Counted from the stretch's first letter, positions 1 through 12,196 are shown. The stretch: DNA of 64,000 bases from Drechmeria coniospora (GCF_001625195.1 NC_054389.1:4522520-4586519), one strand, 5' to 3'. Numbers and translations are program-made. Notes: a model not told the origin generated them from the sequence alone.

Positions 1-213
1 TTCTCGCTCAAAGACACTCATTTTATGGCCCAGTATGATGATAAACGACGGCAAACGTGATGGCACCCGAATTCGATGAGCAATCGTCAAACTTGGTACC
101 AGTACGGAGTACGGAGTGAAGACTTGGGCCCTTGCTGCGAGTTTACAGCGCGATGATGCGCTTGTAATGCAAATATCGACGCTGCCGTGCTTGTAGCACT
201 CATTGCCTTCTGA
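1..213. other. Left-edge intergenic sequence
   Basis: No gene is recognisable before the tRNA. The GTAC-type words typical of intergenic space in this window already appear near 100-118. Confidence 0.6.
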
Positions 214-305
214 GGTCTGGTGGTCTAGTGGTATGATTCTCGCTTAGGGAAAACCCTATGTTATAAGCTTGCGAGAGGTCCCGGGTTCAATCCCCGGCCA
301 GACCC
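214..305 (+). tRNA. tRNA-Pro (anticodon AGG) with a 20-nt intron
   Basis: The acceptor arms GGTCTGG (214-220) and CCAGACC (298-304) pair, with a C discriminator at 305. The A box lies near 220-231 (TGGTCTAGTGG) and the B box near 284-294 (GGTTCAATCCC). The anticodon stem CTCGC/GCGAG encloses TTAGGG, then 20 extra bases (250-269), then T, so the anticodon is AGG at 246-248. The intron sits one base 3' of the anticodon, the standard position for tRNA introns. Intron bases CCCTA (254-258) are complementary to TAGGG, as expected of the pre-tRNA anticodon-intron helix. The proline identity rests on AGG reading CCU by wobble (A34 to inosine). Confidence 0.95.
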
Positions 306-308
306 TGC

Positions 309-313
309 TTTTT
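309..313 (+). terminator. RNA polymerase III terminator (T5)
   Basis: A run of five T starts four bases after the tRNA 3' end, the usual Pol III stop signal. Confidence 0.8.
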
Positions 314-1320
314 GTTGGTTCCTGGTATTGGGAGCAGAGTATGGACGGCAGGCTGTTTTTTTGTGCATCGAGGTTGGATCGCGAACTCGCTGCTTGTGTG
401 GAGCAACATGCACTTAATTAAGTACATGTTTGTACCTGCTGGCATGCACCTACAGTTCGTTGTACATGTACTGTACATGTGCTCCGTACTTACTGTAAGT
501 TAGCACGGAGGACGGAGTCAGTAATACACTAAAAGTACTACAGTATATTCAGTACGGAGCACATGTACATGAAATAAGTACCTGTAAGCACGTGTAAAAA
601 TTTTGTGCGCTTCTTGTTCGTGATGACCTGGTGCTAGTAAGTACAGAGTAATTACTACGGAGTACTTGTCAAGTACTTAATTTTGCACCAACACTACTGC
701 ACAAGTACAGTACACATACAGTACAACTAGTTGCCTGTACCAAAGTGCTCCATACAGTAAGTACCAAAAGGCTCAGAATGCGTTTGTACTGTACGAGTAT
801 TCGAGTATTAATTACTTGGACGTGTTCTCAAGTACTAGGTAGGTACGTAGGACACCTATAAGTACGTATCCCGTACGGAGTAATACTCCGTACAAGTAAT
901 ACTTTGTTGTATTCCGTACTTACTTACTGTACAGTATACCAAGTACGGTATTACTAGACTTAGTACGCTGTACTCCCTCCTTGCAGCCTATATTACAACC
1001 ACTAATTATCTCAGTTGAGGGATAAGCTCTCTCCGGGTGACCTGTACTTGCACTGTACAGTAATACTGTACGCGCACAGCCTGCCCGCCCGTCCATCAAT
1101 GAATGCATTGTACCATTGTACTCCGTGCGAACCTGGAAGCAAAGTCAGCAGATCGGCGGCACGCGCCTCCTCTTGAACCTCACCTCACGCTACTCTCTAC
1201 CCGTTTGCACCCATCCATCACAACGCAGCGCGGGATAAATCAACAAGCCAAGTGGAAGCATCCGTCGAAACCGCTACCGGCCCTGCACCTCTCGCACAAT
1301 CGTGCCCGGATACGCACGCC
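314..1320. other. Intergenic, GTAC-word-rich; APQ12-like promoter at right end
   Basis: From about 400 to 1080 the sequence is AT-richer and packed with AAGTACTT, CATGTAC and TACGGAGTAC words, including a 10-bp-arm inverted repeat at 873-893. No coding potential is visible. The last 200 bases become GC-rich and should hold the promoter and 5' UTR of the following gene. Confidence 0.6.
873..893. repeat. Inverted repeat of the GTACGGAGTA motif
   Basis: GTACGGAGTA at 873-882 and its reverse complement TACTCCGTAC at 884-893 flank a single A. It is one of many palindromic arrangements of this word in the window. Confidence 0.85.
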
Positions 1321-1890
1321 ATGTCGCACAAGCAACCGCTCGGCTCTCCGCCGCCGCAAGACACGTCGGCGGTGGCACGGCTGCTCGCCGAGTTGCTTCC
1401 ACCGGACCTCGCGACGTCGGTCCGACGGCACGTGCTGGATCCCTCGTCGCCTCTGCGGACGGGCGCGCGGCAGGCGGGCGAGCAAGCTCAGGCTCTGCTC
1501 GCCGGCCTCATGCCGCACGTCGCACCCGTCGGCGACTGGGCCCTTCGTGTCATCGCCGACAACCAGGGCATCGCGGGGCTCGCCTTGCTGCTGGCCGTCC
1601 TGACCGTCGTCGTCGTCGTCATGAACTGGCTGCGAAGGCTCGTCGTCTGGTGGACCCGTCTCGCCCTGCGGCTGGTCTTTTGGTCCGTCGTCGTCGCCGT
1701 CGCCGCCTGGGTCTGGAACAGGGGCGTCGTGGAGAGCCTCGAGGATGCGCTCGACGTCGGCGGCCGCGTCGTCGGCTACGCCGCCGTCCTCAAGGACGTC
1801 TGGCTCGCCGAGTACCACCGATACGAAAGCCAGCAGAACAGCGGATACGGGGGCGCGAGCGCGTCCACGCGCGGGCGGGCTGCGCGCTAG
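1321..1890 (+). CDS. APQ12-like nuclear envelope / ER membrane protein
   Basis: Intronless, 189 aa. The reading frame is open upstream, but the first ATG is at 1321, so the start is placed there. Two hydrophobic helices are visible, about residues 84-104 (poly-Val/Leu) and 113-133, joined by the basic aromatic linker NWLRRLVVWWTRLALRL. This two-helix arrangement with tryptophan- and arginine-rich flanks is typical of the fungal Apq12 family, whose yeast member affects nuclear pore assembly, lipid balance of the nuclear envelope and mRNA export. The tail is rich in Ser, Gly and Arg. It converges with GPN3 across about 240 bp. Family assignment is by pattern recognition of the membrane segment; another small fungal ER protein is possible. 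Confidence 0.7.
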   Translation: MSHKQPLGSPPPQDTSAVARLLAELLPPDLATSVRRHVLDPSSPLRTGARQAGEQAQALLAGLMPHVAPVGDWALRVIADNQGIAGLALLLAVLTVVVVVMNWLRRLVVWWTRLALRLVFWSVVVAVAAWVWNRGVVESLEDALDVGGRVVGYAAVLKDVWLAEYHRYESQQNSGYGGASASTRGRAAR

Positions 1891-2132
1891 CCTGGGCCTG
1901 CCGGCACACGACACGACGGCCCGACGGCCCGGGACCGACGACGGCCGGCCGCGCGCTCTCCCGCGTTGGTCGTGAGGAGACGGGCCGGGATGAAACGTTT
2001 ATTCGACGAAAATCATGCTACGAGAGAGAAAAGAACGCAGGTCTGATCCTCGGATCGGACGCCGACCCCAACGCCGCCGCTAGGCAATATGCAGAATCCA
2101 CGCGTGTGGCACCAAGCCCCGACAGCTGCGCA

Positions 2133-3141
2133 TCATTCGTGACCGTCCTGGTCCTGGTCCTGGTCCTCATCCTCGTCGTCGTTGGGCTCCTTGGGGTCCT
2201 GCGCCTCGTGGTACTGGATGCAGTCGTCGATGTGGCTCAGGATGGCCGCCACGCTGTCCTCGTTTGTCACGTCGAGCTTCAGGTAGTTGACCATGCTGAA
2301 GCTCTCGATGAGGCCGGCGACGGCCCGGTTCAGTCGCCGGAAGCTCGCGCCCTTCATGATCTGGGCCTTTTCGTCGGGCCGCTTCGACTCGTCGTCGTCG
2401 TCGCCGTCGTCGTCGTCATCGCCGCCGCCGCCTTCCCTCAAGCGCCTGCTCCGCTCGACTGGATCGTCATCGATCAAGCCGACGTCGGGCGTCAGGAACC
2501 TCTTGAGGTCCTTCTTCTTCACCTGCCCCTTGACCAGGTCCATCTTGGACAGCACGTTGATGTGCGGCACCTCGAGCATGAGCATGGCGCTCATGGCGCT
2601 GAGCGTGCCGGCGAAGAACTTGGCGCGGTCGACGACAAAGGTGGCCTCGAGCAGGTAGACGGCGGCCATGTGGATGTCGAGGGAGCCGGGTTGGCAGAGA
2701 TACTTCATGAGCGTCGGCAGGATGGGAATGTGGGTGTAGAGCTCGATCTGACCGGGCATGTCGATGATAATGAGATATTCTTCCGTCAAGCTGTCGAGCG
2801 CCTCGGTGAGCCAGTCGAGATTCTGCATGAGGAACTCGAAGCAGTAGATGAGGCCGCCGTTGGGCCCGAGGCCGACCTCCTCCATGGCATCGTGCAGGGA
2901 GATGAGTTCCTTGATGTCGAGGTCGGGCGTGTGCTCAAACGACTCGGCGGCGGGGTCGAGGTTGACGTAAAAGGCGGACCGACGGTTGAGCTGCAGGTGG
3001 GTGATGAGGGCGGCGCAAAAGGTGGACTGCAGGCAGACGGCTGGTTAGAGAGGTGCGTTGCGACGGCTATCGGGTCGGACGGAGGACGCGTGCCTTGCCT
3101 GCGCCGGCCGGGCCCATGATCATGGCGCCAAACTTGCTCAT
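2133..3141 (-). CDS. GPN3: GPN-loop GTPase 3
   Basis: Two exons on the minus strand, 3141-3094 and 3026-2133, give 313 aa. The P-loop GPAGAGK is residues 10-16, the family-defining Gly-Pro-Asn is at 70-72 (GLGPNGG), and DMPGQIELY and SKMD supply the G3 and G4 motifs. The pattern matches GPN3 rather than GPN1 or GPN2. GPN GTPases form dimers needed for assembly and nuclear import of RNA polymerase II. The 67-nt intron (3027-3093) falls exactly after the P-loop lysine. Read directly it is a GC-AG intron (AAG|GCACGC ... CTAAC ... CTGCAG), because no GT donor restores the P-loop Ser. Oddities are an acidic Gly/Asp insert at about residues 214-230 and an Asp/Glu/Gln tail. Confidence 0.93.
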
Positions 3142-5343
3142 GGCGACGACGAGAGGATGGATGGCCCGATTGGTTCGCCGCCGTCCATTCAGACTCGATT
3201 TCAAAGTAGAGCCGCGTTGGGCCGTCGATGGAAAAGGCGGAAGCAAAAGTCGAGCCGCAGCCTACGATGTTGTTGCGCCGAACGTTGCTTTGCTTTGTGA
3301 GGTTGGTTTTGCTCTGCGTGCAAGAGTTGCTCCGAGGCGCGGGGCATCAACGTTTGGCTGAGTACTCTGGAAGGATACAAGGGGTCTCATTGGACAATGG
3401 GCGGAGGGGGGGGGGGGCAAAGTACATACAACTACTTACTTGCAAGCAATACAGTAATACATGTAATTTAGTGCTCCGTGCTCCGTACTCTGTATAAACT
3501 ACTTAAATAAGTACATGTATTTAAATAGTGTGCACGACACATTACGGAGTACGGAGTACTTAAGTACTTACATTACATGTAGAAGCGAATGGGAACACTT
3601 GGTACATGTTGTACTTACAGTAGTTAAGCAGAAGCAATCGTGTACACCTACTTACGCATGTACAGTTAGTACATGTCACACGTAGACACCTTCTTGTGCA
3701 TGCCCACCTGAATGCAAGTGTAGGTGTACACAAGTAAGTACTCTTAAGTACACACACAAGTACGCCGTGGTGCAACTCGAACGGGTTTATTCCGTAATAA
3801 ATGTGCTTTCATGTACGGAGTACTCCGTACCAGTACTGCTCGTCCCTTCTACCCTGCAAGTATACTCGCCTGCACATCCAAGTGCACTCCAATTCTGCGA
3901 GGAAGTGCATGTACAAGTACACCTACGTGCAAGTACTTACTTACATGTAGTATTGGTGTGTACTGTGCAAGTACTCCGTAGTGATGGCTGTAATACAGTA
4001 CTTCCTGTATACTTACTTACTCCGTATTACCTTTTCGTCCTCGTATGGCAATACTCCGTGCGGATGGCACCATACTACAGTATTGCTGAGGGTGTACTTA
4101 CAAAGTACAAGTACAAGTGCTGTACACTTGTTCTCGTCCTCCGTACGGGTCCATCCACTGTACCGTAGGTACTTGGGTGTAAACGAACAGTGGAGGCGCT
4201 AAACGCAAACCCACTTATTAGGGCCTTTGCTGGCACGCTGATCACAGACTACCTGAGGTATTATATTATCATCAGAGTTGAGCGATACGTGTACTCTCCT
4301 AGGGGTCTGCCGCTAGTTCGAGGAGTAGGTTGGAACCTGGACTGGACGGTACCTGCCAGTGGCTGTCAGCTACCGCATCTTGGTTAGTACCGACCCGGTG
4401 CTTTAGCAGGCCGTGGCACGATGCGTCGAGGGACGGGATGGCGCGAAGGGGGGGGGGCGAGGCCAGGCACGACGACAAGAGGACAATTTGGCCTCTGGGA
4501 TTCCGAGGACGCGACGCGACGAAAAGGGGACGCACAGTTGTCTGACATGCTTGTGCACATACTTACATTTCGTCTGGTGGTTGGTTCGCTTCGCGGGCCG
4601 GCGGCGGCTTACCATGCGAGTAAGGCGAGTATGGAGTGCTTGCAGGTATCTGCTGTCCTTGCGCCTTCGGTTGCCGATGGCGCAATTTCGCTGGAGGTTG
4701 GTTTGGTTTCCCTTGCTGCCCCTCCTCCCATCCCTCCTCCTCTCATCCCTCCTCCTCCCCCCCCCTTACCCTTTCGCCCTTGCCTTGACCGGCCCTTGGT
4801 TGGCCCTTGGCTGGGGCGAGACAGTAATAATTCTCACGGCGTGGTAGCCGGGACTATGCGGTACATGCTCGGCACCGAGAGTTTGGTGGCAGCGTAGGTG
4901 CCTCCCCAAGTACAACGGTATCAGACCTTTCACCCTTTTGCTGGCCCATTTTTTCTCCCTCGGCCCCTCGCATCCCTCCACCGGCTCGGTTTAAATCGCA
5001 CCTCCGCCCATTTCTCACTTTCGACCTTGCATCCATCCATCCCGTCCATACTCTCATCACCACCTCTCCCCCATCTCTCCCCTCTCCGGTCTTCGTTGAG
5101 CCCTCAATCCCCCCGCCCTACCGTGCGTAATCTCTTATGCTCCCGTGGTTCGTGCACGTCCCATCCTCGACGACGAAGCCCACGCCGTCGGCCAACACGA
5201 GCTTGTTGAGCTGACAAAAGGTTCGCAGACATTCGTCAACTGGACACATCGCCGGCCATTTTCTTAGACCTTCGTCCGCCCCTCGACGATAATCCCTCCT
5301 TCTCGCGCCACGACACTCCCCAGCCCTCCCCCCAACAGGCATC
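3142..5343. other. Intergenic, GTAC-word-rich, then SAM synthetase promoter
   Basis: A 12-base G run lies at 3406-3417. From 3420 to 4170 the sequence is dense in GTAC words, including a perfect 18-bp palindrome at 3813-3830. From 4400 to 5340 it turns pyrimidine-rich (C run 4757-4765, many TCCC/CCATCC blocks), as expected of a strong fungal promoter and 5' UTR upstream of a highly expressed gene. No coding region is supported here. Confidence 0.6.
3813..3830. repeat. Perfect 18-bp palindrome of the intergenic motif
   Basis: GTACGGAGTACTCCGTAC is its own reverse complement and is built from two head-to-head copies of the recurrent GTACGGAGT word. Confidence 0.9.
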
Positions 5344-6684
5344 ATGACCACCAACAGCATCAACGGCGTCAATGGCGCGAAGCCCCAGGGCACCTTCCTC
5401 TTCACCGTAGGCATCCCCTCTCCCCGGCACGCTCTCGGTGGCGGCTTTATTCTGACGAGCGTCGTCGTCCGTCGTAGTCCGAGTCCGTCGGTGAGGGCCA
5501 CCCCGACAAGATCGCCGATCAGGTCTCGGATGCCATCCTCGACGCCTGCCTGGCCGAGGATCCCCTCTCCAAGGTCGCCTGCGAGACGGCGACCAAGACG
5601 GGCATGATCATGGTCTTTGGCGAGATCACGACCAAGGCCAAGCTCGACTACCAGAAGATTGTCCGCGACGCCATCAAGGACATTGGCTACGACGACTCGG
5701 CCAAGGGCTTCGACTACAAGACGTGCAACCTGCTCGTCGCCATCGAGCAGCAGTCCCCCGACATCGCCCAGGGCCTGCACTACGAGGAGGCGCTCGAGAG
5801 GCTCGGCGCCGGCGACCAGGGCATCATGTTCGGCTACGCCACGGACGAGACGCCCGAGCTCTTCCCCCTCACGCTCCTCTTCGCCCACAAGCTCAACGCG
5901 GCCATGTCGGCGGCCCGCCGGGACGGCTCCCTGCCCTGGCTGCGTCCGGACACGAAGACGCAGGTGACGATCGAGTACAAGCACGACAACGGCGCCGTCG
6001 TGCCCCTGCGCGTCGACACGGTGGTGGTGTCGGCCCAGCACTCGCCCGACATCACGACGGAGGAGCTGCGGAAGCAAATCAAGGAGAAGATCATCCAAAA
6101 GGTCATCCCCGCCAAGTACCTCGACGACCGGACCATCTACCACGTAAGTGCCGCACAGGGAAGGAGGGTTAGGAACCCCGTTTGGACCCCCCGACGGCTG
6201 CTGACGCGACTCGACCCGACAGATCCAGCCCTCTGGCCTCTTCATCATCGGCGGCCCCCAGGGCGACGCCGGCCTCACGGGTCGCAAGATCATCGTTGAC
6301 ACGTACGGCGGCTGGGGTGCCCACGGTGGCGGTGCCTTTTCGGGCAAGGACTTTTCCAAGGTTGACCGGTCGGCGGCCTACGTCGCTCGGTGGATCGCCA
6401 AGTCGCTCGTGGCGGCCGGTCTCGCCCGCCGGGCGCTCGTGCAGCTCTCGTATGCCATCGGCGTCGCCGAGCCGCTGTCCATCTTTGTCGAGACGTACGG
6501 CACCTCGTCCAAGTCGTCGGACGAGCTGGTCAAGATTGTGCGCAACAACTTTGACCTGCGGCCCGGCGTCATCGTCCGGGCCCTCAACCTCGACCGGCCC
6601 ATCTACCTGCAGACGGCCAAGAACGGCCACTTTGGCACGAACCAGTCCTTCAGCTGGGAGCAGGCCAAGAAGCTCCAGTTCTAA
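5344..6684 (+). CDS. S-adenosylmethionine synthetase
   Basis: Three exons, 5344-5406, 5478-6143 and 6223-6684, give 396 aa, the normal eukaryotic length. The enzyme makes S-adenosylmethionine from methionine and ATP in the cytosol and supplies almost all methyl transfers. Signature motifs are present: GEGHPDK at residues 26-32, [15 protein letters not shown] at 131-145 and the glycine-rich GGGAFSGKD at 278-286. Intron 1 (GTAGGC ... CTGAC ... GTCGTAG) is phase 0 directly before [11 protein letters not shown]. Intron 2 starts GTAAGT and is phase 0 after IYH. The start ATG follows a long pyrimidine-rich leader. Codon use is strongly C/G-ending, fitting high expression. Confidence 0.97.
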
Positions 6685-8157
6685 AGACGCTCGACGCGTC
6701 GCGGCTCGAGAGGATTCAACAAACTCTCGGCAGGCCACGTGCATGATGATGTTTTATGGTCTACTTTTTTAGCACTTTCCGGCGGCGTACGGTTCTCAAC
6801 GAAACCATGATCGATCACCCTCATCTGGGAACGGCGGCACAAGCGGTTTCCGGCACGGCTCTCTTTTTTTTTGGTACGCTCATTTTTATTCTTCGCAATT
6901 TTTTCTTGCGTGACAGATGCTCGATGTTTATCGGCACGGATGGAGTGGAGGCGTCTTTCAACAAAGACCGAGACTTTGGGTTGGGTCAGGCCCGCGTTTG
7001 TCTGCGTGGCGAAGCACAAAAGCCGTCGCAAGATACCCCCTCGGACGAGGGGACACTGTTTGAGAAGCGTGCTTACCGGCGTTTTGCGGGAAAAGAGAAG
7101 AACTTCAACACCTTTTTGTTTTCCCCCATGCTTCCCCGACCATGATGGGGCCAAGTCCGGTCGGCGGTCGTCGGTCGGCGGTCGGGAGGAGTCGCAAGGA
7201 CGCCGATGCGGCCGGGGGACCCTCGGCTAGGACGGAGGATGTGGTGGTGGTGAGAGTCACCGGGGCGCATGGCAATGCTGTGCGATCAAAGCGGAGCGCT
7301 GCATCGGTGTAGGTAGCCAACAATCAACTACACGATCAGACTGGACGACTCTTGGGCATCCGTAAAGGGCGTAACGGGCATGCCGTAGGTCGTTGGGTGG
7401 CGGCGACACGAGCGAGGTGGCCGGCCGCCACGACGCAAGGGGTCAAGACGGCGTCTTGCTCATGAGTCGAGCGTGTTGCCGACGATGATGTTTTGCTTCT
7501 CGAGCCGGATACGAAACGGACGACGGGCACGGGACTGATTCCCCGTTGGTTTGTCGGGAGGGAGCAAGAGGCCTGCCGTTGGCCAGGTGTGTTGATGAGT
7601 ACGCAAGGTCGCGAGTGCGTCGGCTCGACCCTGGATGAGCATGTGAGCTGAAGGAGTGAGCGCTTTCGTCGGCTGGAACGAGCGAGAGCGCGAGCGAGCG
7701 AGTGAGAGAGGAGGGGGTAAGCGTCAAGATGCAGGTGCACGTGCCGGTGCATGTCTAGGCGTGCTTCCAGGTGAAGTCTAGGTGTACGTCTCGGCGGACA
7801 TCTAGGTGTGCCCAAGTCCAGGTGTAGGTGCCGGTGCAATCCCAGGTGCGAGTATGCGGCGAGTGAGGGGAGTGTCCTTGGAAAGTGAGCGGCGACCTCC
7901 CGTCGGTCGAAGCAATCGCGGGGCGGGCATGGGTTGGCCGTTTCCACGGGCCGTGGCTCGGCAGGCGACTCGACCAACAGAATGCCTCGTTCCGATGGAC
8001 ACGTTGCTCGGAGGCTGAGACTGCGTGCGTGCGTGCGTGCGTGTTGGTCACGGGCGAATTGCATGCCAGACACCATTCATCCGTCCATTCATCTGGCCAT
8101 GGCCGAATCCATCATTTATCTTTGTGGTCCCGAAGCCTTGGGCCGGCCGGGGTGCGT

Positions 8158-8239
8158 CGACTCTGGGCATCCGAGTGAGCAGGCACTCCGGAGGGCGGCG
8201 ACTCTGGGCGTCCGAGTAAGCAGGCACTCCGGAGAGCGC
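8158..8239. repeat. Tandem duplication, 2 x 41 bp
   Basis: CGACTCTGGGC at 8158 recurs at 8199. The two 41-bp copies differ at about four positions. Confidence 0.85.
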
Positions 8240-8560
8240 CTCTTCGGGGACGTGAAGGGATCGGGGACGTCGGATCGGGGACTCGAGGCAGCCAGATGGC
8301 GCATCATGCTTGGGTTGGTCGTATTGGCGGTCAAGTGCCATATCAGATCCATGTGTGGCTGCCGATATGCCGCCCAACCTCGACGGCAATGCCCACAAGC
8401 ATGTGGATGAGACTCCCCCCGTCCCCCCTGCCGAGTCTATTACCGAGTCAATTGCAGAGTCTATTACCGAGCAATGAGCACCGTTTCGGATCCCGTCGAG
8501 ACACTGTGAGCGACAGCCGTGAGCGCAACGGGGCCGCAGAGGGGCATCAGCCACCAACAG

Positions 8561-8613
8561 TGTTGGTGACGTTGGTGTTGGTGTTGGTGTTGGTGCTGGT
8601 GTTGGTGTTGGTG
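8561..8613. repeat. TTGGTG hexanucleotide microsatellite
   Basis: Eight or nine near-perfect TTGGTG units. On the opposite strand this would read ACC/AAC codons but lies in no credible gene. Confidence 0.85.
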
Positions 8614-11600
8614 AGGTGCCGGTGATGCGAGTCGCCTTTGTGCTGCCAGCGAGAGAAGCTTCTCAGTATCAAGAGCGGAATCAGGGCCATGCTACGCCCA
8701 CAGATGTCGGTACATACACCGACGATGCCCGCTGCGGCCACACGCAGACGCAGACGCGGACGCGGAATCATGCAGGTGGCCAAGACTCCCCATACGCCCA
8801 TTGTTCCGCCATCGCCGGCTCCACGGGCGTGTCTCCAGCATGACGAAAGGAGGCGTAGATGCAAGCCGCATGCGCATGTCTTGTTGGTCAACGGCACGAA
8901 GAATGGTCGCCGACGACAATGACCGTCCCCTTTCTTTTGCATTTTTCCCCTCTTCGGCACGGGTGGGGAGAGTAGGCACGTCCCGTGGATTGTGCCGTCT
9001 GCGTCCGCGCAGGGGGAGGCTGCGACTGGTCTCGTCTGGCGTTCTGATGACGTTGACGGTGACTGGCCTTGGCACGTCGACCGCGGAGGAGACGAAGAAG
9101 GAGGGTGTCCCGAGCATCGTCGCATGGATGCCGTGGTTCGCGTAGGGGCAAGAGAGCGTGCAGCGAGTGAAGGTGTGCAGGTAGGTGGACGAGCACACCG
9201 GCCACGTGCCGTGCTTCGCGGTGCATCTACTGTAGGAGTAGGTGCAAAGTGCACCGTGCAGCATCACATCAAACCCGCCGGGCTCTGTCCGATCAGTGAA
9301 AGGACACGCTGGCGGGCACCATGGCCGGCTCCAGGTGCACAGCGCCGCAGACGAACAAGAATGCAGCGCTCCCGGCGTGCAGTGCCGTACAGGTACAGGC
9401 AGAAAGCACTCCGTACGTACAGCACAAGTGCCGCACAGGTACCGGAACAAAGCACTCCATACCCATGCACTCCGTGGGGTACTTGCATGTACTTTCACGG
9501 ACGAGCACTACATGTACAGGTACCATGCATGACGGAGAGGCGAGAGAGATCAGGGCAGGCATTGCGGCACGTACAGGCGGGTACGGTAATCACTTACAGT
9601 ACGCACATGCACTACGCTGTGGTCTTCGGTGTGCTGTACGTGTAGCTGTGCTCGCCGCCAACACGCCGTAGCTGGGGGGAGACGGACAAGGGCCCCCCAC
9701 ATCATGACCCTGTCGTACTTGTGCTCCTCCTCCTTGTTGGTATTGTCGTGGACGTTGGGCCACGGCGGCTGTGGCCCGTCGGAGGCCTTGCGACGTGATG
9801 CCATTCAGTGACGACAACAATGTGAGAAGAGGAGAAAGGGCGAGCTCGAGGGAGAATGGAGCCCCAGCGTACTATCCTTGCCTTGGCTCCGCCGCCTAGA
9901 GGGCAGAGGGCAGAGGGCAGAGGGACGCGAGAGAAGGGTCCCGACTCCAGCTGATGATGCGTCTTCACAACGATACATTTGTTGGACGAGGGCCGTCTTG
10001 AACACGTCGGGTGCACCGCAGCAAGGTCAATGGAAAATGGAGAAGGAGGGGTGTTGGGATGAATGCGAGGAGCAGGGAGCGAGAGTGACGACAGGTAACA
10101 AGCCGGCGTGCCTTTGTACGTGTGGCGCCGTGCCAGAAAGCAGGCGATGGTCAGCTTTTGTTTCGTGCAACGTTGTTGGGCAAACGCCATGACGGAGGAG
10201 AAAGGAGGAGGACGAGGAGGCGCAGAGCTTGTTGGTCGCATCCTCAAGCCGAACGGCGCCGGGCCGTATGCACAGCGGGAGGGAGAGAAGCGTCCTTATG
10301 CCAATCCTTGCCACTGCGTTGGTCAACGGCATGCACTCGTACACGCGTACACGGGAGAGCCGTACATGCTGCGTGCAGGCCTCGGCGATGAGCTTTCGCG
10401 CGCACGCCGAAAAGGACGCTCGATTTTAGCTCCTATTCTTCTCGTCCCGCTGACCGTGGTAGAGTGGGAAAAGCCGGCTGGGTGCGGGAGGCGGGCGAGC
10501 AGGATCTGGTGGCGACGGCCGCTACTGCTACTGCCGTCGCCGGCGACCAGGCGGTCCCGGGGATGCGGTTCGGCGACGGACACCAACGGGGAGGAGTCTT
10601 GCAGAGGACGGCTTGTGATCCGTGCGTCGCGCAACCACGGCGCACCGGCCACGTCCGGCACAGCCAGCAGCCGCAAGGGGGGGAGGGGAGGGTCGTGCGG
10701 CGCAAGGCTCGCTCGGGGCGGCGGCGACTCTCGGGGCGGCGACACACTACCCTGGAGGCCGTGGCATGCTCCGTCAATGTGCTGGCCGGCCAGTGGACCA
10801 AACTCAGAGGTGAATGGCGTCGAAAAGCGGAAGAGGGCGAAGAAGACGAGACGGAAAGGAAACCGAAGAGGAAAGAGGGACGCATCGAGGTGTCGCCGGT
10901 GGGCGACCATGGGGGCACGGCACCAGTGCAATCGCCGCGAACACTGCTGGCAGAGCAATGCATGGCACCCCCCCCCTGAACGCCACGAGGATGCCAAGAC
11001 TATCCTGGCATCTCCGCCCTTTGGCCTCTGTTCTCCGTCCGGGTCCCGCTTCGTTCTTTTCTTGGCCGCCGCCCGCGAGCCGGCGATCGGAGGGGTCGGA
11101 CGAATGGACGAGCGTCGAGGTATGAGGGTGGGGGGGTGAAGGGAGGGAAAGCGTAATGGCAGGGGAGAGGAGGCCGAGCGAGAGAAGAAGAAGGCTTCTG
11201 CTGGTGGTCCACGGGTTCCAGACAAAGGTTCTATCCATGGTACGGACGATCGCGGACGCACTCGCACGTGTGCGCGAGCGAGAGAAGCTCGAGTGACGTT
11301 GCCTTGTTCTTCCGTTACCCCCCCTCGGAAGCGGACCGGCCATTCAACGGACGCGAAGCGGAGACCCGAGCGGGGCCGGCGAGGCGGCCGCTAGACCGCA
11401 ACGGTGCGTCAATGACCTGGGCCCACCTCCATTTTCCGACAACAATAGCAACGACGACAATAGACAATGGCACCCCCTTCCACGAGAAAGGAAAAGCCTC
11501 TGCCCGCTCGGAATGGCAGTCCACGGAGCGCATCCGCCTTCATCGCCAGACAATACGAGTCCCCTGTCCAAACCTTCCTTGTCCCTCGTCGATCTGTCAT

Positions 11601-12196
11601 GGTGCGCAGGCTCATCCGCGGAAACGTCGGAACGCTGCTGGTCCGCCATCCTCTGGATGCGAAGCGGCAAGGCCTCGCACCTCCCTCGAGCCCCTTTGAG
11701 CCCTCGATGGAGCCTCAGGAAGCCGCCCGCTCAGGCTCAGGCTCCGAGGGCTTGCTGTTGCCCCAAGGTCTCCATCAACATGCCGACGTATGCTTCCCAC
11801 GAACCGTATGTTGGCTGCATTCTATTTCCTCATACCCCCCTCCCCCTTCCACCGTCCCCCTTCCCGTTCGCCACCACACCGCCCCACTCTCGCTGCTGTT
11901 GCGCCACTACTCTTGCTGGTCCGTCACTCTATTTCCGTCGAGGTGTGCTGCTCGGTACACCGACGGTCCTCGGGCGTTTAGGTTATCACGAGGTCGTGGA
12001 AGCGGACATACCCATCATGCCCCAATCTGTCACGGCCGACCGGGACGTTTCGCCGTACCAGCTGCCATGTTGACGGCCCCTGGTCAGTCTCGATGGAAGG
12101 GAAATCGTGGGCGGCCTGCGTCTAGGGTGTGTCGAGGTGCATGACAAGGTAGGTGAATGACATGGTGAATGAGACGCTGAATTAGAGGTAAATACC

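Noticed and set aside
1252..1320. In-frame GTG upstream of the APQ12-like ATG
   Set aside because: Non-ATG starts are rare in fungal nuclear genes and the ATG at 1321 gives a normal-length protein.
1302..3119. 605-codon plus-strand open frame
   Set aside because: It overlaps APQ12-like in another frame and runs antisense through GPN3. Its residues are Arg/Val-rich mirror products of GC-rich coding DNA with no family motif.
5118..6359. 413-codon minus-strand open frame
   Set aside because: Antisense shadow of S-adenosylmethionine synthetase.
10108..11139. 343-codon plus-strand open frame in the first desert
   Set aside because: Arg/Gly-rich, no hydrophobic core pattern, no third-position structure distinct from the surrounding non-coding DNA, and competing frames of similar length on the other strand.
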